A DNA stretch of 64,000 nt, taken from Treponema sp. J25 (GTDB lineage Bacteria; Spirochaetota; Spirochaetia; Treponematales; Breznakiellaceae). The position numbers and the translations under genes are program-made. The stretch spans positions 62,001-126,000 of the forward strand of contig NZ_PTQW01000003.1 in the NCBI RefSeq assembly GCF_004343725.1, in the 5' to 3' direction. Below are positions 1 to 9,114 of the stretch, one piece after another. How positions within the stretch are numbered: the stretch's first letter is position 1; each line of letters begins with the position of its first letter. Under the pieces are notes generated by a model that saw nothing but the letters and a program-made list of their open reading frames with translations, had not been told where the DNA came from and made no database searches.

Positions 1-1464
1 GTTGATGGTAGAGTCTCCCTGGAGGGTCCCCAATTTCTTCTGCATCTCCTCTTGCTCGTCCTTTGAAAGATAGGTGAGTTCCTGGACAATCTTATCATCC
101 GTGCGGGCAAGGACATTCAGTTCTGCCATAAGCCGGTTGTAGTTCCCAACCAGGGTAATAATCGCCTCTTTCGCAGTTTTTCTATCCGGTTCAATAGTGA
201 GTTTTACCGGTTTATCGGAGACTCCCGTGAGGGTAACGGTAACCCCCGGGATAAGATCGTCTACGTCATTTTTGGGACGCCGTACTTCGATGCCGTCCAT
301 GGCAAGAATCGCATCCTGGGCAGTAGAGATGGCGTTTTTAGGACGGAGTCCTTCCCGGGCTTCGGGATTAAAGATCCGCAAATTTCTTATTGAAACATCC
401 CGATGGGTGTTTTTATTCTGGATTTCCACTGCACTGATGGCTTTCCCTTCGCTAAAGTCCGTAAGGGGAATTTCCTGGCCTACAAAATCGGTGGAGTCTC
501 GAATAGGAGGAAGGGTTTTTTTTGTCCCATCGGAAAAAACAAGGGTCACTACTGAAAGATCATCGACCCGCGGAGGAACCGGTGGGGGCGTCCACGGAGG
601 AAGGTCCACCGTGGAAGGGTCGTTTTCAATGGTAATGCCCCCATAGGTGATACTCCCCGCGCCGGGGAACTGGGGCCCTGAAGGAGCTTCTTGAACGGTC
701 GAATCCTTGTCCTCTTTTAAAGTGGTAGCAGTTTCATAGGCCAACACAAGCTTCTGGGTCGGTTGAATGGGCGGCGACAGGGTAAACACTTTACTTGTCC
801 CTGCTGAAAAAAGCTGCGGAGTTTCAACGATAGTTCGACTTGCCGAATCGATTCGTTCGACCATTCCTGTGGCAAGGGCTAGTTTTTCACTGTCATCTTT
901 AAAAGAGAGCCGATTGGTGGATCCCGTCACTTTTGATTCGATAAGCAGGGATCGGGTACCCGGTTCTACGGTAACCACATCGGCTCGGAGACGATCTTTC
1001 CCTCGCTTGGTGATCGCCTCGGCAAATTCCTTTAAACTCCCCCCCCTAAAAGTAAAACTAAAGGTTTCTTCTCCTATGGTAAACGTATAGGTTCCTTCCG
1101 GGATCCGATAGTTTTCCGGGAGAGGATTTGATAGAAAACGATCCGCCGCGGCAAGCTGCTTTACCGTAAACGTACGGGTCTGTTCTGACGCTTCCCGGCG
1201 GGCTGTCGCAGTGATAACCGCCGGATCCTGGGAATTAGCAACCCGTTCTGAGAAGGGATTCTGAAAAGAATAGAGGGTGCGGGCCGATTCTCGTACTGTC
1301 GAAATACGCCGACCCACATCCTGCCATATGGTTTTCTGAGTTTTGTAGTCTTCTATTGCCTTTTCGGCCCGAACCTTGGGAGCCCGTTCGATCTTCATGA
1401 GATCTTCGATGATCTTCTCCGTATCGAACTGGCTCTTTACTCCAGGAATATATATATCCGACAT
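1..1464 (-). CDS. fliD: Flagellar filament cap protein FliD, C-terminus cut by window edge
   Basis: FliD (hook-associated protein 2) caps the growing flagellar filament and helps flagellin subunits fold into place, in the periplasm for a spirochaete. The frame is open for 488 codons from its ATG to the window edge, so the distal part is missing. It opens with MSDIYIPGVKSQFDTEKI, typical of the FliD N-terminal coiled-coil region, and later shows the conserved stretch IPGVTVTLTGVSDKPVKL followed by a predicted helix. An AAGAAGGA ribosome site sits just upstream of the start. It lies 26 bases after flaG in the same direction, within a flaB-flaB-flaG-fliD filament cluster. A long Pro/Asp-rich segment in the middle fits the variable D2/D3 domains. 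Identification is by family resemblance and context. Confidence 0.9.
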   Translation of the reverse strand, partial: MSDIYIPGVKSQFDTEKIIEDLMKIERAPKVRAEKAIEDYKTQKTIWQDVGRRISTVRESARTLYSFQNPFSERVANSQDPAVITATARREASEQTRTFTVKQLAAADRFLSNPLPENYRIPEGTYTFTIGEETFSFTFRGGSLKEFAEAITKRGKDRLRADVVTVEPGTRSLLIESKVTGSTNRLSFKDDSEKLALATGMVERIDSASRTIVETPQLFSAGTSKVFTLSPPIQPTQKLVLAYETATTLKEDKDSTVQEAPSGPQFPGAGSITYGGITIENDPSTVDLPPWTPPPVPPRVDDLSVVTLVFSDGTKKTLPPIRDSTDFVGQEIPLTDFSEGKAISAVEIQNKNTHRDVSIRNLRIFNPEAREGLRPKNAISTAQDAILAMDGIEVRRPKNDVDDLIPGVTVTLTGVSDKPVKLTIEPDRKTAKEAIITLVGNYNRLMAELNVLARTDDKIVQELTYLSKDEQEEMQKKLGTLQGDSTIN

Positions 1465-1490
1465 GGGTCCTTCTTAAGGCCCGTTTGAAC

Positions 1491-1874
1491 TTACACGGTT
1501 TGATCAAACAAAATTCCTAGGGTTTCCTTGATCCGTTGATGTAGCCGCTGTAGTTCCTCGGGCGGAAGCTCCTTAATCACCTTATCGGTTTGCGCATCAA
1601 TAACCTTTACAATCACTTCCTCGGTTTTATGGTCGATGACAAAACGGAGCTTCTTGTTAAAAGCCAGACTAATTTTTTCAAGTTCCTGGGCTGTTTCTTC
1701 TATTCTTTTTGTTGTTCCCGTGCTCCCCAGCAAGGCTGTGGTACTCGGTGGAACGGTTTCCTGTCCTTCCGTCCCGGTTGCATGGTGGGCCCCTATAAAG
1801 GACCCTCGTTCTTGCGGGAGACCTGCCAGGGGATATCCATATCCCACTGGGGTAATTGGTATACCCATAGGCAC
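1491..1874 (-). CDS. flaG: FlaG-family flagellar protein
   Basis: Small FlaG-family protein of 127 residues, thought to influence flagellar filament length or assembly. The C-terminal half carries the family signature: LRFVIDHKTEEVIVKVIDAQ followed by a conserved VIKELPPEELQRL, ending in a short helix with ILFDQTV. The first about 55 residues are rich in Pro, Gly and Thr and look disordered. The ATG is preceded by a good GGGAGGTG ribosome site. It lies between flaB and fliD, the usual neighbourhood, and is separated from flaB by a likely terminator. The biochemical role of FlaG proteins is poorly defined, so the call is a family assignment. Confidence 0.85.
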   Translation of the reverse strand: MPMGIPITPVGYGYPLAGLPQERGSFIGAHHATGTEGQETVPPSTTALLGSTGTTKRIEETAQELEKISLAFNKKLRFVIDHKTEEVIVKVIDAQTDKVIKELPPEELQRLHQRIKETLGILFDQTV

Positions 1875-1900
1875 CTCCCTGTACTTTCTATGTAAGTAAA

Positions 1901-1931
1901 GAAAAAAGGGGAGGGCGCGAACTCCCCCTCC
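1901..1931 (-). terminator. Probable terminator between flaB and flaG
   Basis: Read on the minus strand, a GGAGGG/CCCTCC stem (arms 1926-1931 and 1910-1915) with a 10-base loop is followed by CC and a run of six T. It sits about 55 bases after the flaB stop. It may limit read-through of the abundant flagellin transcript into flaG-fliD. Confidence 0.5.
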
Positions 1932-1984
1932 TTCCTCTCAAAAGGCGACGTCCAGATGTCTCTTGAAAGGGCTCTTTTTTCCTG

Positions 1985-2839
1985 TTAGCCGAGGAGCTGC
2001 AGGACCGACTGGGTCCTCATGTTAGCCTGGGCCAGCATAGCAGTTCCGGCCTGGGACAGGATCTGGTTCTTCGTATAGGTGACCATCTCACTGGCCATGT
2101 CTGCATCCCGGATACGAGATTCGGAGGCCTGCATGTTTTCTGCCGCAATGGCGACCCCTTTGGCGGCCATCTCAAAGCGGTTCTGATACGCACCAAGGTC
2201 GGCCCGTTGTTTGGAAACCTGCTTCAGGGCGTTATCCACAATACCGATGGCCTGGTTAGCGCTTTCGGGGGTAGCGATAGAGATAATCCCTTCTGCCCCT
2301 TGCGCATTCTGGAGTCCCAGAGCCTGGGCGGTCATGGTACCAATGTAGACCCGCTCATTCTGATCCATGTTGGCCCCAACCTGGAACTGCATGATCCGGT
2401 TGGTCGCAGAGTTGCGAGCAAAGGCTCCGGTGAGCATGTTCATTCCGTTGAATTGGGCATGGCTGGCGATGCGGTTTACTTCATCCACGAGCTGGGACAC
2501 TTCCACCTGGATCTGCATGCGGTCTTCGTCAGTGTAGATACCGTTGGCTGATTGGACGGCCAATTCCCGCAGCCGATGGAGGATATCCTGGGTTTCCTGC
2601 AGGTAGCCTTCAGTGGTCTGGATAAAGGAAACGCCATTCTGAATGTTCCGTTCTGCCTGGTTAAGGCCCCGGATCTGGCTCCGCATCTTTTCAGATACTG
2701 CGAGGCCCGATGCATCGTCCCCCGCCCGATTAATCCGCTGGCCGGAACTGAGCTTTTCGATGCTTTTGGCTACTTCGCTCTGCGTTACGCCCAGCTGGCG
2801 GTTGGCATACATGGCACTGATGTTGTGATTAATGATCAT
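1985..2839 (-). CDS. flaB: Core flagellin FlaB (second copy in cluster)
   Basis: Flagellin that polymerises into the core of the periplasmic flagellum; 284 residues, the normal length of a spirochaete FlaB. The N-terminus [17 protein letters not shown] and the C-terminus [17 protein letters not shown] are the conserved D0 coiled-coil ends that pack in the filament core and carry the export signal. There is no signal peptide, as expected for type III export. The start has an AAGGAGGG ribosome site 6 bases upstream. It is a paralogue of the flagellin just upstream, nearly identical at both ends but differing in the middle (here [20 protein letters not shown]). Between them lies a highly structured 282-base spacer, so the two may be expressed at different levels. 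Confidence 0.97.
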   Translation of the reverse strand: MIINHNISAMYANRQLGVTQSEVAKSIEKLSSGQRINRAGDDASGLAVSEKMRSQIRGLNQAERNIQNGVSFIQTTEGYLQETQDILHRLRELAVQSANGIYTDEDRMQIQVEVSQLVDEVNRIASHAQFNGMNMLTGAFARNSATNRIMQFQVGANMDQNERVYIGTMTAQALGLQNAQGAEGIISIATPESANQAIGIVDNALKQVSKQRADLGAYQNRFEMAAKGVAIAAENMQASESRIRDADMASEMVTYTKNQILSQAGTAMLAQANMRTQSVLQLLG

Positions 2840-3121
2840 ATATGACCCTCCTTGAGATAGTACCGCCGGCTATCCTTCGCCGATGGTTGCCCCACGGGAT
2901 CGCATATTCGGTTGGACCGTCGCGCCACGGCCCACCCTTACGCGATGGGTGGAACGGAAAGCCCGTCGCTCTTCTTACCTCCGCTGAGGATTTTTGCAAC
3001 AGGCTACCCGTTCTATCCCGTAGTTCCAGGAGGGTATTTGTCAAAGATCTCGCCACTTCTGGCTTTAGGAGGGGACTCCCTAGGGAGTCCCTTCTTTTAT
3101 GCTACCTTTAATAGTACTACG
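2840..3121 (-). other. Structured spacer/leader between the two flagellin genes
   Basis: There is no convincing gene in these 282 bases. The RNA of the minus strand could form a chain of short GC-rich hairpins: arms at 2932-2937/2947-2952 (CCACCC/GGGTGG), 2917-2920/2927-2930 (CCGT/ACGG) and 2954-2957/2963-2966 (ACGG/CCGT). A 20-base perfect palindrome lies at 3072-3091. I found no sigma-28 motif facing the downstream flagellin, so that gene is probably read through this leader from the upstream promoter. Confidence 0.5.
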
Positions 3122-3982
3122 CTATTGCAGAAGTTGCAAGACCGATTGGGTCCGCTGATTGGCCTGGGCCAGCATGGCGGTTCCCGCCTGAGAGAGGATC
3201 TGGTTTTTCGTGTAGGAAACCATCTGGTTAGCCATATCGGTGTCCCGGATACGAGATTCGGCGGCCTGCAGGTTTTCGGCCCCAATATCGATTCCCCGGA
3301 TGGCGTGTTCCAGACGGTTCTGGTAAGCCCCCAGATCTGCCCGCTGTTTGTTTACTTTCTTAAGAGCTTCATCCAGGGTACCGATAGAACGATTGGCCCC
3401 ATCAGGTGTCTGCAGACTGATGATGGTTCCATCAGCGGCATTGCGGACCCCGAGCCCCGCAGCGGTCATGGTACCGATGTACACCCGTTCCCGTTGATCC
3501 ATATTGGCACCAATGTGGAACCACATGGAGGCGGTAACCAGGTTTTCGCCGGTGGGGCGGGCAAAACGACCGGTGAGCATGTTCATTCCGTTGAACTGGG
3601 CGTGGCTGGCAATCCGGTCAATTTCGTCCACGAGTTGGGATACTTCCACCTGGATCTGCATGCGGTCTTCGTCGGTGTAGATCCCGTTGGCCGCCTGTAC
3701 CGCCAGTTCCCGGAGCCGCTGGATGATGTCCTGAGTTTCCTGCAGATAGCCTTCGCTGGTCTGGATAAAGGAAATTCCATTCAGGGCATTGGTCGACGCC
3801 TGATTCAATCCTCTGATCTGGCTTCGCATCTTTTCAGATACAGCAAGCCCCGAGGCATCATCACCGGCCCGGTTAATCCGCAGCCCTGAAGAGAGCTTCT
3901 CCATGTCCTTGGCGATAGCCGTCTGGGTTACCCGCAGAGAGCGGTCCGCATACATGGCGCTCAGATTGTGGTTGATGATCAT
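3122..3982 (-). CDS. flaB: Core flagellin FlaB (first copy in cluster)
   Basis: Flagellin subunit of the periplasmic flagellar core, 286 residues from the chosen ATG. I place the start at [16 protein letters not shown] because an AAGGAGGAT ribosome site lies directly upstream and this matches flagellin N-termini; a longer frame adds 11 residues without support. The C-terminus [17 protein letters not shown] is the conserved D0 helix. Compared with its neighbour it has a three-residue-longer variable centre ([20 protein letters not shown]). A sigma-28 type promoter lies about 160 bases upstream. Spirochaetes commonly carry two or three FlaB paralogues that co-assemble. Confidence 0.97.
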   Translation of the reverse strand: MIINHNLSAMYADRSLRVTQTAIAKDMEKLSSGLRINRAGDDASGLAVSEKMRSQIRGLNQASTNALNGISFIQTSEGYLQETQDIIQRLRELAVQAANGIYTDEDRMQIQVEVSQLVDEIDRIASHAQFNGMNMLTGRFARPTGENLVTASMWFHIGANMDQRERVYIGTMTAAGLGVRNAADGTIISLQTPDGANRSIGTLDEALKKVNKQRADLGAYQNRLEHAIRGIDIGAENLQAAESRIRDTDMANQMVSYTKNQILSQAGTAMLAQANQRTQSVLQLLQ

Positions 3983-4052
3983 ATCATCCTCCTTGAATAT
4001 GATGTCCGGAAGCATCCATGCTTCCGGGTAGAGCCAAACACAAACAAAAGTC

Positions 4053-4079
4053 TAAAGTTTTATAGTCAACCTCCGATAT
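4053..4079 (+). promoter_or_regulatory. Sigma-28-like motif on the opposite strand, no gene downstream
   Basis: On the plus strand TAAAGTTT is followed after exactly 11 bases by TCCGATAT, matching 14 of 16 positions of the flagellar sigma-28 consensus (TAAAGTTT, N11, GCCGATAA). Nothing codes on this strand downstream: it points at the flaB promoter and then at the 3' end of the RarA-like gene. It may be chance or may drive an antisense RNA. Confidence 0.3.
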
Positions 4080-4140
4080 TCAGAATAAGGGGGCCTCTAT
4101 CTTTCTTCTGTCTTTTCTGCCCAGAAAAACCCCGTTCTTT

Positions 4141-4168
4141 GTATCGGCAAAAAAGAGTAAAAACTTTA
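4141..4168 (-). promoter_or_regulatory. Sigma-28 promoter of flaB
   Basis: On the minus strand TAAAGTTT (4168 down to 4161) is followed after 12 bases by GCCGATAC, 15 of 16 positions of the flagellar sigma-28 consensus with one extra spacer base. It faces flaB, with a leader of roughly 150 bases. Class 3 flagellar control of flaB by sigma-28 is established in treponemes. Confidence 0.75.
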
Positions 4169-4239
4169 GAGCTTTCTTTGAGAATTTCTGCGAAAAAAAT
4201 GGATGTTTAGACTATAGATACGCCCCGGAGGAACGTTTT

Positions 4240-6561
4240 CTATTTTCCCCTGCGAGCTATGAGAAGTATACTTTCCCATCGCCAGAGAACAGGACCGTGG
4301 GTGGCAATGGCTTTGAGGGCATCCAGAATTCCCTGGAGGGCCTTTGGTGGGAGTCTCTGACCTATCCAGCGGCCCCAGCTGGAACGATCTACGTTAAACC
4401 AGGTTTCCAGATCCCGATCGGTAAGGAGCCGCTCTTCTTCGTGGAAATGGCTTTCTATCTGGAAGGAAAATCCTGCGGCACCACAACCTGTTTCGATTTC
4501 CCTCTGACCCCAGGAAAATTGTGTTTGGGCCCAGAAAGATGCTTCGGCATCAACAAAGGCCTCTTGTGCTGAATGTTCAAGGTTCGTTTCGCGCCATCGT
4601 TCTCGGTAGCGATCCAGAAGTTCGGCCAGCCGTTGTCCCCGGGAAGGCAGGGCCTGGATTATGACGATGGTTCCTCGGGGATCAAGAAGGTCCTTGGCGG
4701 CACGAAAATACTCGGTAAAGAAGTGCTCTATTTCCCAGCCCGCAGGGAGCTGGAGGGATCGCCAGAGATCCCGACCTATGAGGGCGTCAAAGGTGGCGCA
4801 GTCAAAGGTAGCCAGGGCTTCTTCTTTCGAAGGAAGTCGAGGGTAGGGAACGTTCGAGGCACCACCTCCGGAGATATCGACTTTCTCGGGGGCAATCACC
4901 AGTAGTCGGGGCTGCTCCTCTTCTCCAAAAAGGGACCCGTACTGGAGCAGCGCCTTTCGGGCTTCTTCACTGCGGACAATGCCTGCGGTAAGCCCTTCGG
5001 GGGTGCGGCGGTGGGCTTCCCAGAGGAGCAGCCCCGTGTCGGCGGCGGCCACCAGGACGCGGTGGTGCCGTTGGAGCGTAAGGTGGGAAAACAGGAGATC
5101 CCGCTCCTGGATAAGGGTACTGCTGTGGTCGGATTGGATCCGTTTGTACCACCCTTCCCGGTCCCTGGTGGCCGCCGCCCAGGAGAGCCCCTCTGGGGTG
5201 GCCCCATCAGGGGCGGCCTCCAGGGCCATGGCGGCCACCAGTTCCCGTCGAGAAAGCACCTGGTCCCGAATGGAAGCCTCATATCCACTGGAAGAGGGGG
5301 TGTAAAACACCCGGCCCTGGAGGCCCCGGGGAAGGTACTGCTGGGCCACCCAGTGGTCCCGATAGGCATGGGGATACAGGTATCCCTGGCCATGGCCGAA
5401 ACCTTCTTTATCGCGGCTACCATCTTTTAAATGGGTGGGGACCTCCGCTTCCTGAGTTTCTACTTCTTTCAGGGCATCAAAGAATGCGAGGGCGCTGTTG
5501 CTCTTTGGGGCCGTGGCCAGATACAAAGCCGCCTGGGCAAGGGGAAAGTATCCTTCCGGAAGTCCTATCCGATCAAAGGCCTGGGCACAGGCGTTTACCA
5601 CGGTGATAGCCTGAGGATCCGCGAGGCCCACGTCTTCACTGGCCAGGATGAGCATCCGACGAAAGATAAAGTCCGGGTCTTCTCCTGCCCGAACCATCCG
5701 GGCAAGCCAGTACAGGGCCGCATCGGGGTCGCTTCCCCGCAGGCTTTTGATGAAGGCACTAATGGTATCGAAATGGTAGTCCCCATCTTTATCATACAGG
5801 ACTACCCGTCTCTGTATGCTCTGTTCTGCCGCGTCAAGGCTGATAAAAATCTCACTTCCCTCCGGTGGGGGCCAGGAGGGCGGGGTGGTTTCCACCGCTA
5901 ATTCCAGGGCATTGAGGAGACTCCGGGCATCTCCGTTGGCAACCTCTACCAGGTGTTCCAGAGCCCCTTCTTCAAAACGGACCTGCCAGCGGCCGTAGCC
6001 CCGTTCCCGGTCCTGGAGGGCCCGCCGGGCCGCCTTCATGAGGTCTTCCTTTGTCAGGGGAAGAAGTTGAAACACCCGGCTCCGGCTTACCAGGGCCCGA
6101 TTTACCTCGAAAAAGGGGTTTTCCGTGGTGGCCCCGATGAGAATCACCGTGCCATTTTCTACCCAGGGAAGCAGGGCATCCTGCTGGGCCTTGTTCCAGC
6201 GGTGTACCTCGTCCACAAAGAGGATGGTCCGCTGGCCGTAGAGCCGTCGCCGTTCATCCGCCCGGTCGATGGCGTCCCGCACATCCTTTACGCCGGAGAG
6301 AACCGCGTTCATGCTTTCAAAGGCGCTGCGGGTTGAATTGGCAATGACCCGAGCAAGGCTGGTTTTTCCTGTTCCGGGGGGGCCATAAAAAATAAGGGAA
6401 GAAAGCCGGTCCGCCTGAATGGCCCGGCGCAGGAGTCTTCCCGGCCCCACGATGTGATCCTGGCCGAGCACTTCGTCCAGGGTGCGGGGCCGCATCCGAT
6501 CGGCCAGGGGGGCATTCGACTGTTGTTCCGCCGCGGCGGTGGCAAAAAAAAGGTCATCCAT
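4240..6561 (-). CDS. rarA: RarA (MgsA) AAA+ recombination ATPase fused to a C-terminal domain
   Basis: Replication-associated recombination protein A, a clamp-loader-like AAA+ ATPase acting at stalled forks. Residues 1-about 430 hold the usual RarA: Walker A GPPGTGKT at 60-67, Walker B FVDEVH ending at 120, sensor IGATTENP at about 142-149, and the tetramerisation region with [20 protein letters not shown]. RarA normally stops near 440 residues; this protein has 773. The extra about 330 residues include [25 protein letters not shown] and [20 protein letters not shown], which look like a Rossmann-fold methyltransferase-like domain. Fusions of this kind are known in cyanobacteria and spirochaetes as RarA/unknown-domain proteins. 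The ribosome site before the ATG is weak. The function of the C-terminal half is unknown. Confidence 0.9.
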   Translation of the reverse strand: MDDLFFATAAAEQQSNAPLADRMRPRTLDEVLGQDHIVGPGRLLRRAIQADRLSSLIFYGPPGTGKTSLARVIANSTRSAFESMNAVLSGVKDVRDAIDRADERRRLYGQRTILFVDEVHRWNKAQQDALLPWVENGTVILIGATTENPFFEVNRALVSRSRVFQLLPLTKEDLMKAARRALQDRERGYGRWQVRFEEGALEHLVEVANGDARSLLNALELAVETTPPSWPPPEGSEIFISLDAAEQSIQRRVVLYDKDGDYHFDTISAFIKSLRGSDPDAALYWLARMVRAGEDPDFIFRRMLILASEDVGLADPQAITVVNACAQAFDRIGLPEGYFPLAQAALYLATAPKSNSALAFFDALKEVETQEAEVPTHLKDGSRDKEGFGHGQGYLYPHAYRDHWVAQQYLPRGLQGRVFYTPSSSGYEASIRDQVLSRRELVAAMALEAAPDGATPEGLSWAAATRDREGWYKRIQSDHSSTLIQERDLLFSHLTLQRHHRVLVAAADTGLLLWEAHRRTPEGLTAGIVRSEEARKALLQYGSLFGEEEQPRLLVIAPEKVDISGGGASNVPYPRLPSKEEALATFDCATFDALIGRDLWRSLQLPAGWEIEHFFTEYFRAAKDLLDPRGTIVIIQALPSRGQRLAELLDRYRERWRETNLEHSAQEAFVDAEASFWAQTQFSWGQREIETGCGAAGFSFQIESHFHEEERLLTDRDLETWFNVDRSSWGRWIGQRLPPKALQGILDALKAIATHGPVLWRWESILLIARRGK

Positions 6562-6735
6562 GGGTATATTCAGCCCTTTGGGCGATCCCCGGGAGCCCGG
6601 CTATTTACTCCTCCGTGGCTTTTAGGCCCCTCGGGGAGGGTTCCCCCGGGTTTCCTGGATATCTCGGCCCTGGGATGCGGCAGGAGGGCCTGTCACGCTC
6701 CCCTTCCGTCTTCCCCGATGAAGGGAACCGCTCCT

Positions 6736-8001
6736 TTATTGGGCTTCCTCTTTGTTCCAGGTTTGGTCACGGCAAGACCAGAGCCCATCAAGACTCGTAG
6801 AGGCAAAGAGCACACCATTTGCCCCATTGGGCCCCTGGTACAGGGCCGTAACCGCCTTCCGTCCCAGGGACTGTTCGTAGGTGTCGTTGTCGCTTACGGT
6901 AGTGGGGCTCCCCTCGCCAGGGCTCTTAAAGCTGATGCTGCTTGGCATGGCACCGCTTGAAAGGGTAAGCTCCAGGTACCCCCGGGTGTAGGAAGAGCTG
7001 GTATTCACAAAACCGACAAGAAGCAGGTCCGCGGTTGTGTCCGAGGGTGCATACCACAGAGCCAGGGCGCCGGTGAAAAGATAACTGCTATATGAGTACA
7101 CCTGGCTAAAGGAACTACTATTGCCCACGAGGAGGTAGCCCCCCTCGTAGTCGTCGGTAGTGGCGGTGGCCACCACCTGGGACCCTACCAGAATAAGGCC
7201 ATTCAGGTTGTAGTCGCTGTTGGTGCTCCCCGAGATGGGGTCATTCACCGAAGAAAGGTTCGAGGTGCTGTAGATCCCCGAGCCTGCAATAGCCAGGTAG
7301 TAGGTTGAAGAACCATCGTACACCGCCCCCACGAGGGTGCAGGTAGAAGCAAGGGACCCAAGGCCCGACACGGTGGTAAAGCTTCCTGAACCACTATAAT
7401 ACAGCACCCCGTAGTTCCCATTGCTGTTGTGGCCCCCCGCAAAGAGGTAGGATCCTGCTCCAAAGATGGTCTCCACCCGGCAGCCCGTGGTATTAGTAAC
7501 TTCCGACCAGGTGCTCCCACTTAGCTGGTACACCGCGCTGGCACTGGTCCCTTCGCCGGACACCACAAGGGCGTACAGGGCGCTATTTGTAGCCGCCACG
7601 GCCCGGACGGTGCCCGCCGCCCCGGGCTGGCTTGCCATGAGGCTCCAGGTGGTTCCATCGTATTCCCACAGCCGTCCATTGGCTACATACAGTTTGTTAG
7701 ATAATTCCACAATCCGGGAGGGGGTCCCTTTAATAATAGCCTCTTTCGGGGCGGTCTCCTTGGAAATTTCGTAAAAAATCGGGTTAAACTTGCAGGAGCC
7801 CAGGAATAGGCCCCCGAGGATCACCAGAAAAAGCGGTGTCCTCTGGAAGAGTCCCGGGGTTCTTCGTGGAACCCCGCCACTGCTTGCCAGTACGGGGGAC
7901 TTTTCATGCCCCCAGGCCCCGGGGCAACGGGTATGTATTGATTCTTTATGGTACATCTTCTTGTGTCCCTTCCCCTGTGTGTTCCAGTTTGTATGTTTCA
8001 T
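6736..8001 (-). CDS. Putative lipoprotein, Ser/Gly-rich repeat protein
   Basis: I do not recognise a named family. A hydrophobic stretch LFLVILGGLFLGSC ends in a lipobox with Cys70, so the mature protein is probably lipid-anchored. The rest is rich in Ser, Thr, Gly and Tyr with repeated short beta-like segments such as LWEYDGTTWSLMAS, YQLSGSTWSEV and GVLYYSGSGSFTT, resembling beta-propeller-like proteins. Oddly, the lipobox lies 70 residues from the ATG; that ATG does have a GGGAGCGGGAG ribosome site, and the only other in-frame ATG (Met16) lacks one. A GGGGTTC/GAACCCC inverted repeat lies in this N-terminal part. It follows the outer-membrane-type gene by 11 bases and is probably co-transcribed. 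Confidence 0.6.
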   Translation of the reverse strand: MKHTNWNTQGKGHKKMYHKESIHTRCPGAWGHEKSPVLASSGGVPRRTPGLFQRTPLFLVILGGLFLGSCKFNPIFYEISKETAPKEAIIKGTPSRIVELSNKLYVANGRLWEYDGTTWSLMASQPGAAGTVRAVAATNSALYALVVSGEGTSASAVYQLSGSTWSEVTNTTGCRVETIFGAGSYLFAGGHNSNGNYGVLYYSGSGSFTTVSGLGSLASTCTLVGAVYDGSSTYYLAIAGSGIYSTSNLSSVNDPISGSTNSDYNLNGLILVGSQVVATATTDDYEGGYLLVGNSSSFSQVYSYSSYLFTGALALWYAPSDTTADLLLVGFVNTSSSYTRGYLELTLSSGAMPSSISFKSPGEGSPTTVSDNDTYEQSLGRKAVTALYQGPNGANGVLFASTSLDGLWSCRDQTWNKEEAQ

Positions 8002-8012
8002 CTCCCGCTCCC

Positions 8013-8675
8013 TTAGAAATGATACCGCGCGGCCAGGTTGATGGTTAAGAAATTGCCGTAACTGTTTTTGCTGCTATCGCTTACCCATTGGGGCACCCAC
8101 CAGTATTCGGCGGAAAGTCCAAAGGACCAATCGGAATTAAAACGCCAGAAGAGGGCCCCCGCCGGCTTTATAAATAGGCCGAAGTAGCCTTCGTCAAGAT
8201 ATCCCTGGTTGGCGGCTCCGATGGTAAGGGAAAGGGGAAATTCAAAGCGTCCAACCACCGGTTGATATCCTATGCGAAATCCAAAGGGAACGATGTAGAG
8301 CATGTTTTCGCCCAGGGTGGCCGCAAAGCTTCCTCCCAGTTCTCCTCCAATGAAAAGGGTGGGGGAAAGAAAATAGTTATAGCTCAAGTACCCTGTTCCG
8401 CCAAAACCTACCTTGTTGTCCAACAGTCCTTCGGGACCATAAAAAAAGAGAGGTACCGACAGCCCCGCGGCAATCACAAAGGTTTTATCGCCAGGGCTGT
8501 ACCGTGTAGGGGTATAGCCTTTCCATTCCGATTCTATGGGGAGACTTCCTTCTTCTCCTGACCCTTCCTGATCGGCAGAACCGCCTCCACCTGCCTCCTG
8601 GGCCATGGTCATAGGAAGACCTACCATGATCCATACCAGGAAAAATCCTACCAATCGTTGCCAAGTGTACTTCAT
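8013..8675 (-). CDS. Outer-membrane-type exported protein
   Basis: A 220-residue exported protein of unknown function. Residues 1-25 form a signal peptide (hydrophobic FFLVWIMVGLPMTM, cut after AMAQ-like residues). A Gly/Ser/Glu-rich linker follows, then alternating aromatic beta-strand segments (FGGTGYLSYNYF, FIGGELGGSFAATL, FGFRIGYQPV, INLAARYHF). The final phenylalanine is typical of outer-membrane beta barrels. The start has an AAGGAGCAGAG ribosome site. It is the first gene of a two-gene unit with the lipoprotein. It could be a small porin or surface protein; this is inference from composition only. Confidence 0.65.
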   Translation of the reverse strand: MKYTWQRLVGFFLVWIMVGLPMTMAQEAGGGGSADQEGSGEEGSLPIESEWKGYTPTRYSPGDKTFVIAAGLSVPLFFYGPEGLLDNKVGFGGTGYLSYNYFLSPTLFIGGELGGSFAATLGENMLYIVPFGFRIGYQPVVGRFEFPLSLTIGAANQGYLDEGYFGLFIKPAGALFWRFNSDWSFGLSAEYWWVPQWVSDSSKNSYGNFLTINLAARYHF

Positions 8676-9114
8676 GGATCTCTGCTCCTTACGTATTTGC
8701 TTCGCATGTATCCTTTTTTTATTTTGATGATACCATTGGGCCGGACTTACTCCCGCACCCTCAGGTGGTTTTCGTCAATTTTAGAGCTTCTTTTCCCTCA
8801 AGGGAAATAACGATAGCTGTACTATATCCTGGATACCTCCTTTAGGCAATCGGGTAAAGAATTTCCCCCTTTCCTCAGCAATTGGGTCCCCCGCCTATCA
8901 AAAAAAACTCACAAAAACCCTTTCCTGCGATGAACAATGAAGAATACGGCCAGCCCTTTACCTTTGTTTCGATTTTTTCGGAAGGCCGGAACGAGAGAAG
9001 GGAGTACCACCTCCTTGTCCTTTACCCAGGCTGCCCAGGGGGGGCACTCCTTGTCCAGTTCCCCCCTGTTGTGATAGAACAAGCGTACACAAGCACTCGT
9101 TACAGGAGGAACCG
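8676..9114. other. 439-base divergent intergenic region
   Basis: This lies between the minus-strand outer-membrane-type gene and plus-strand folD. I see no protein gene with a ribosome site, no tRNA and no clear sigma-70 promoter pair on either strand. Open frames that cross it lack a plausible start and codon pattern. Confidence 0.5.

Noticed and set aside
2840..3000. Possible cyclic-di-GMP (GEMM) riboswitch in the flaB spacer
   Set aside because: The GGCAACC-like and GATGG fragments are present but in the wrong order and without the conserved GGGACGCAAAGC core.
2912..3889. Long open frame opposite the first flaB
   Set aside because: It is the mirror of a well-recognised flagellin; a biased GC-rich codon pattern keeps the antisense frame open.
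4216..4226. 11-base repeat AGATACGCCCC shared with 34258-34268
   Set aside because: Only two copies, in unrelated contexts with different flanks; probably chance.
8676..9114. tRNA or other stable RNA in the longest gene-free gap
   Set aside because: No T-loop GTTCGA-type motif, cloverleaf pairing or terminator is visible.
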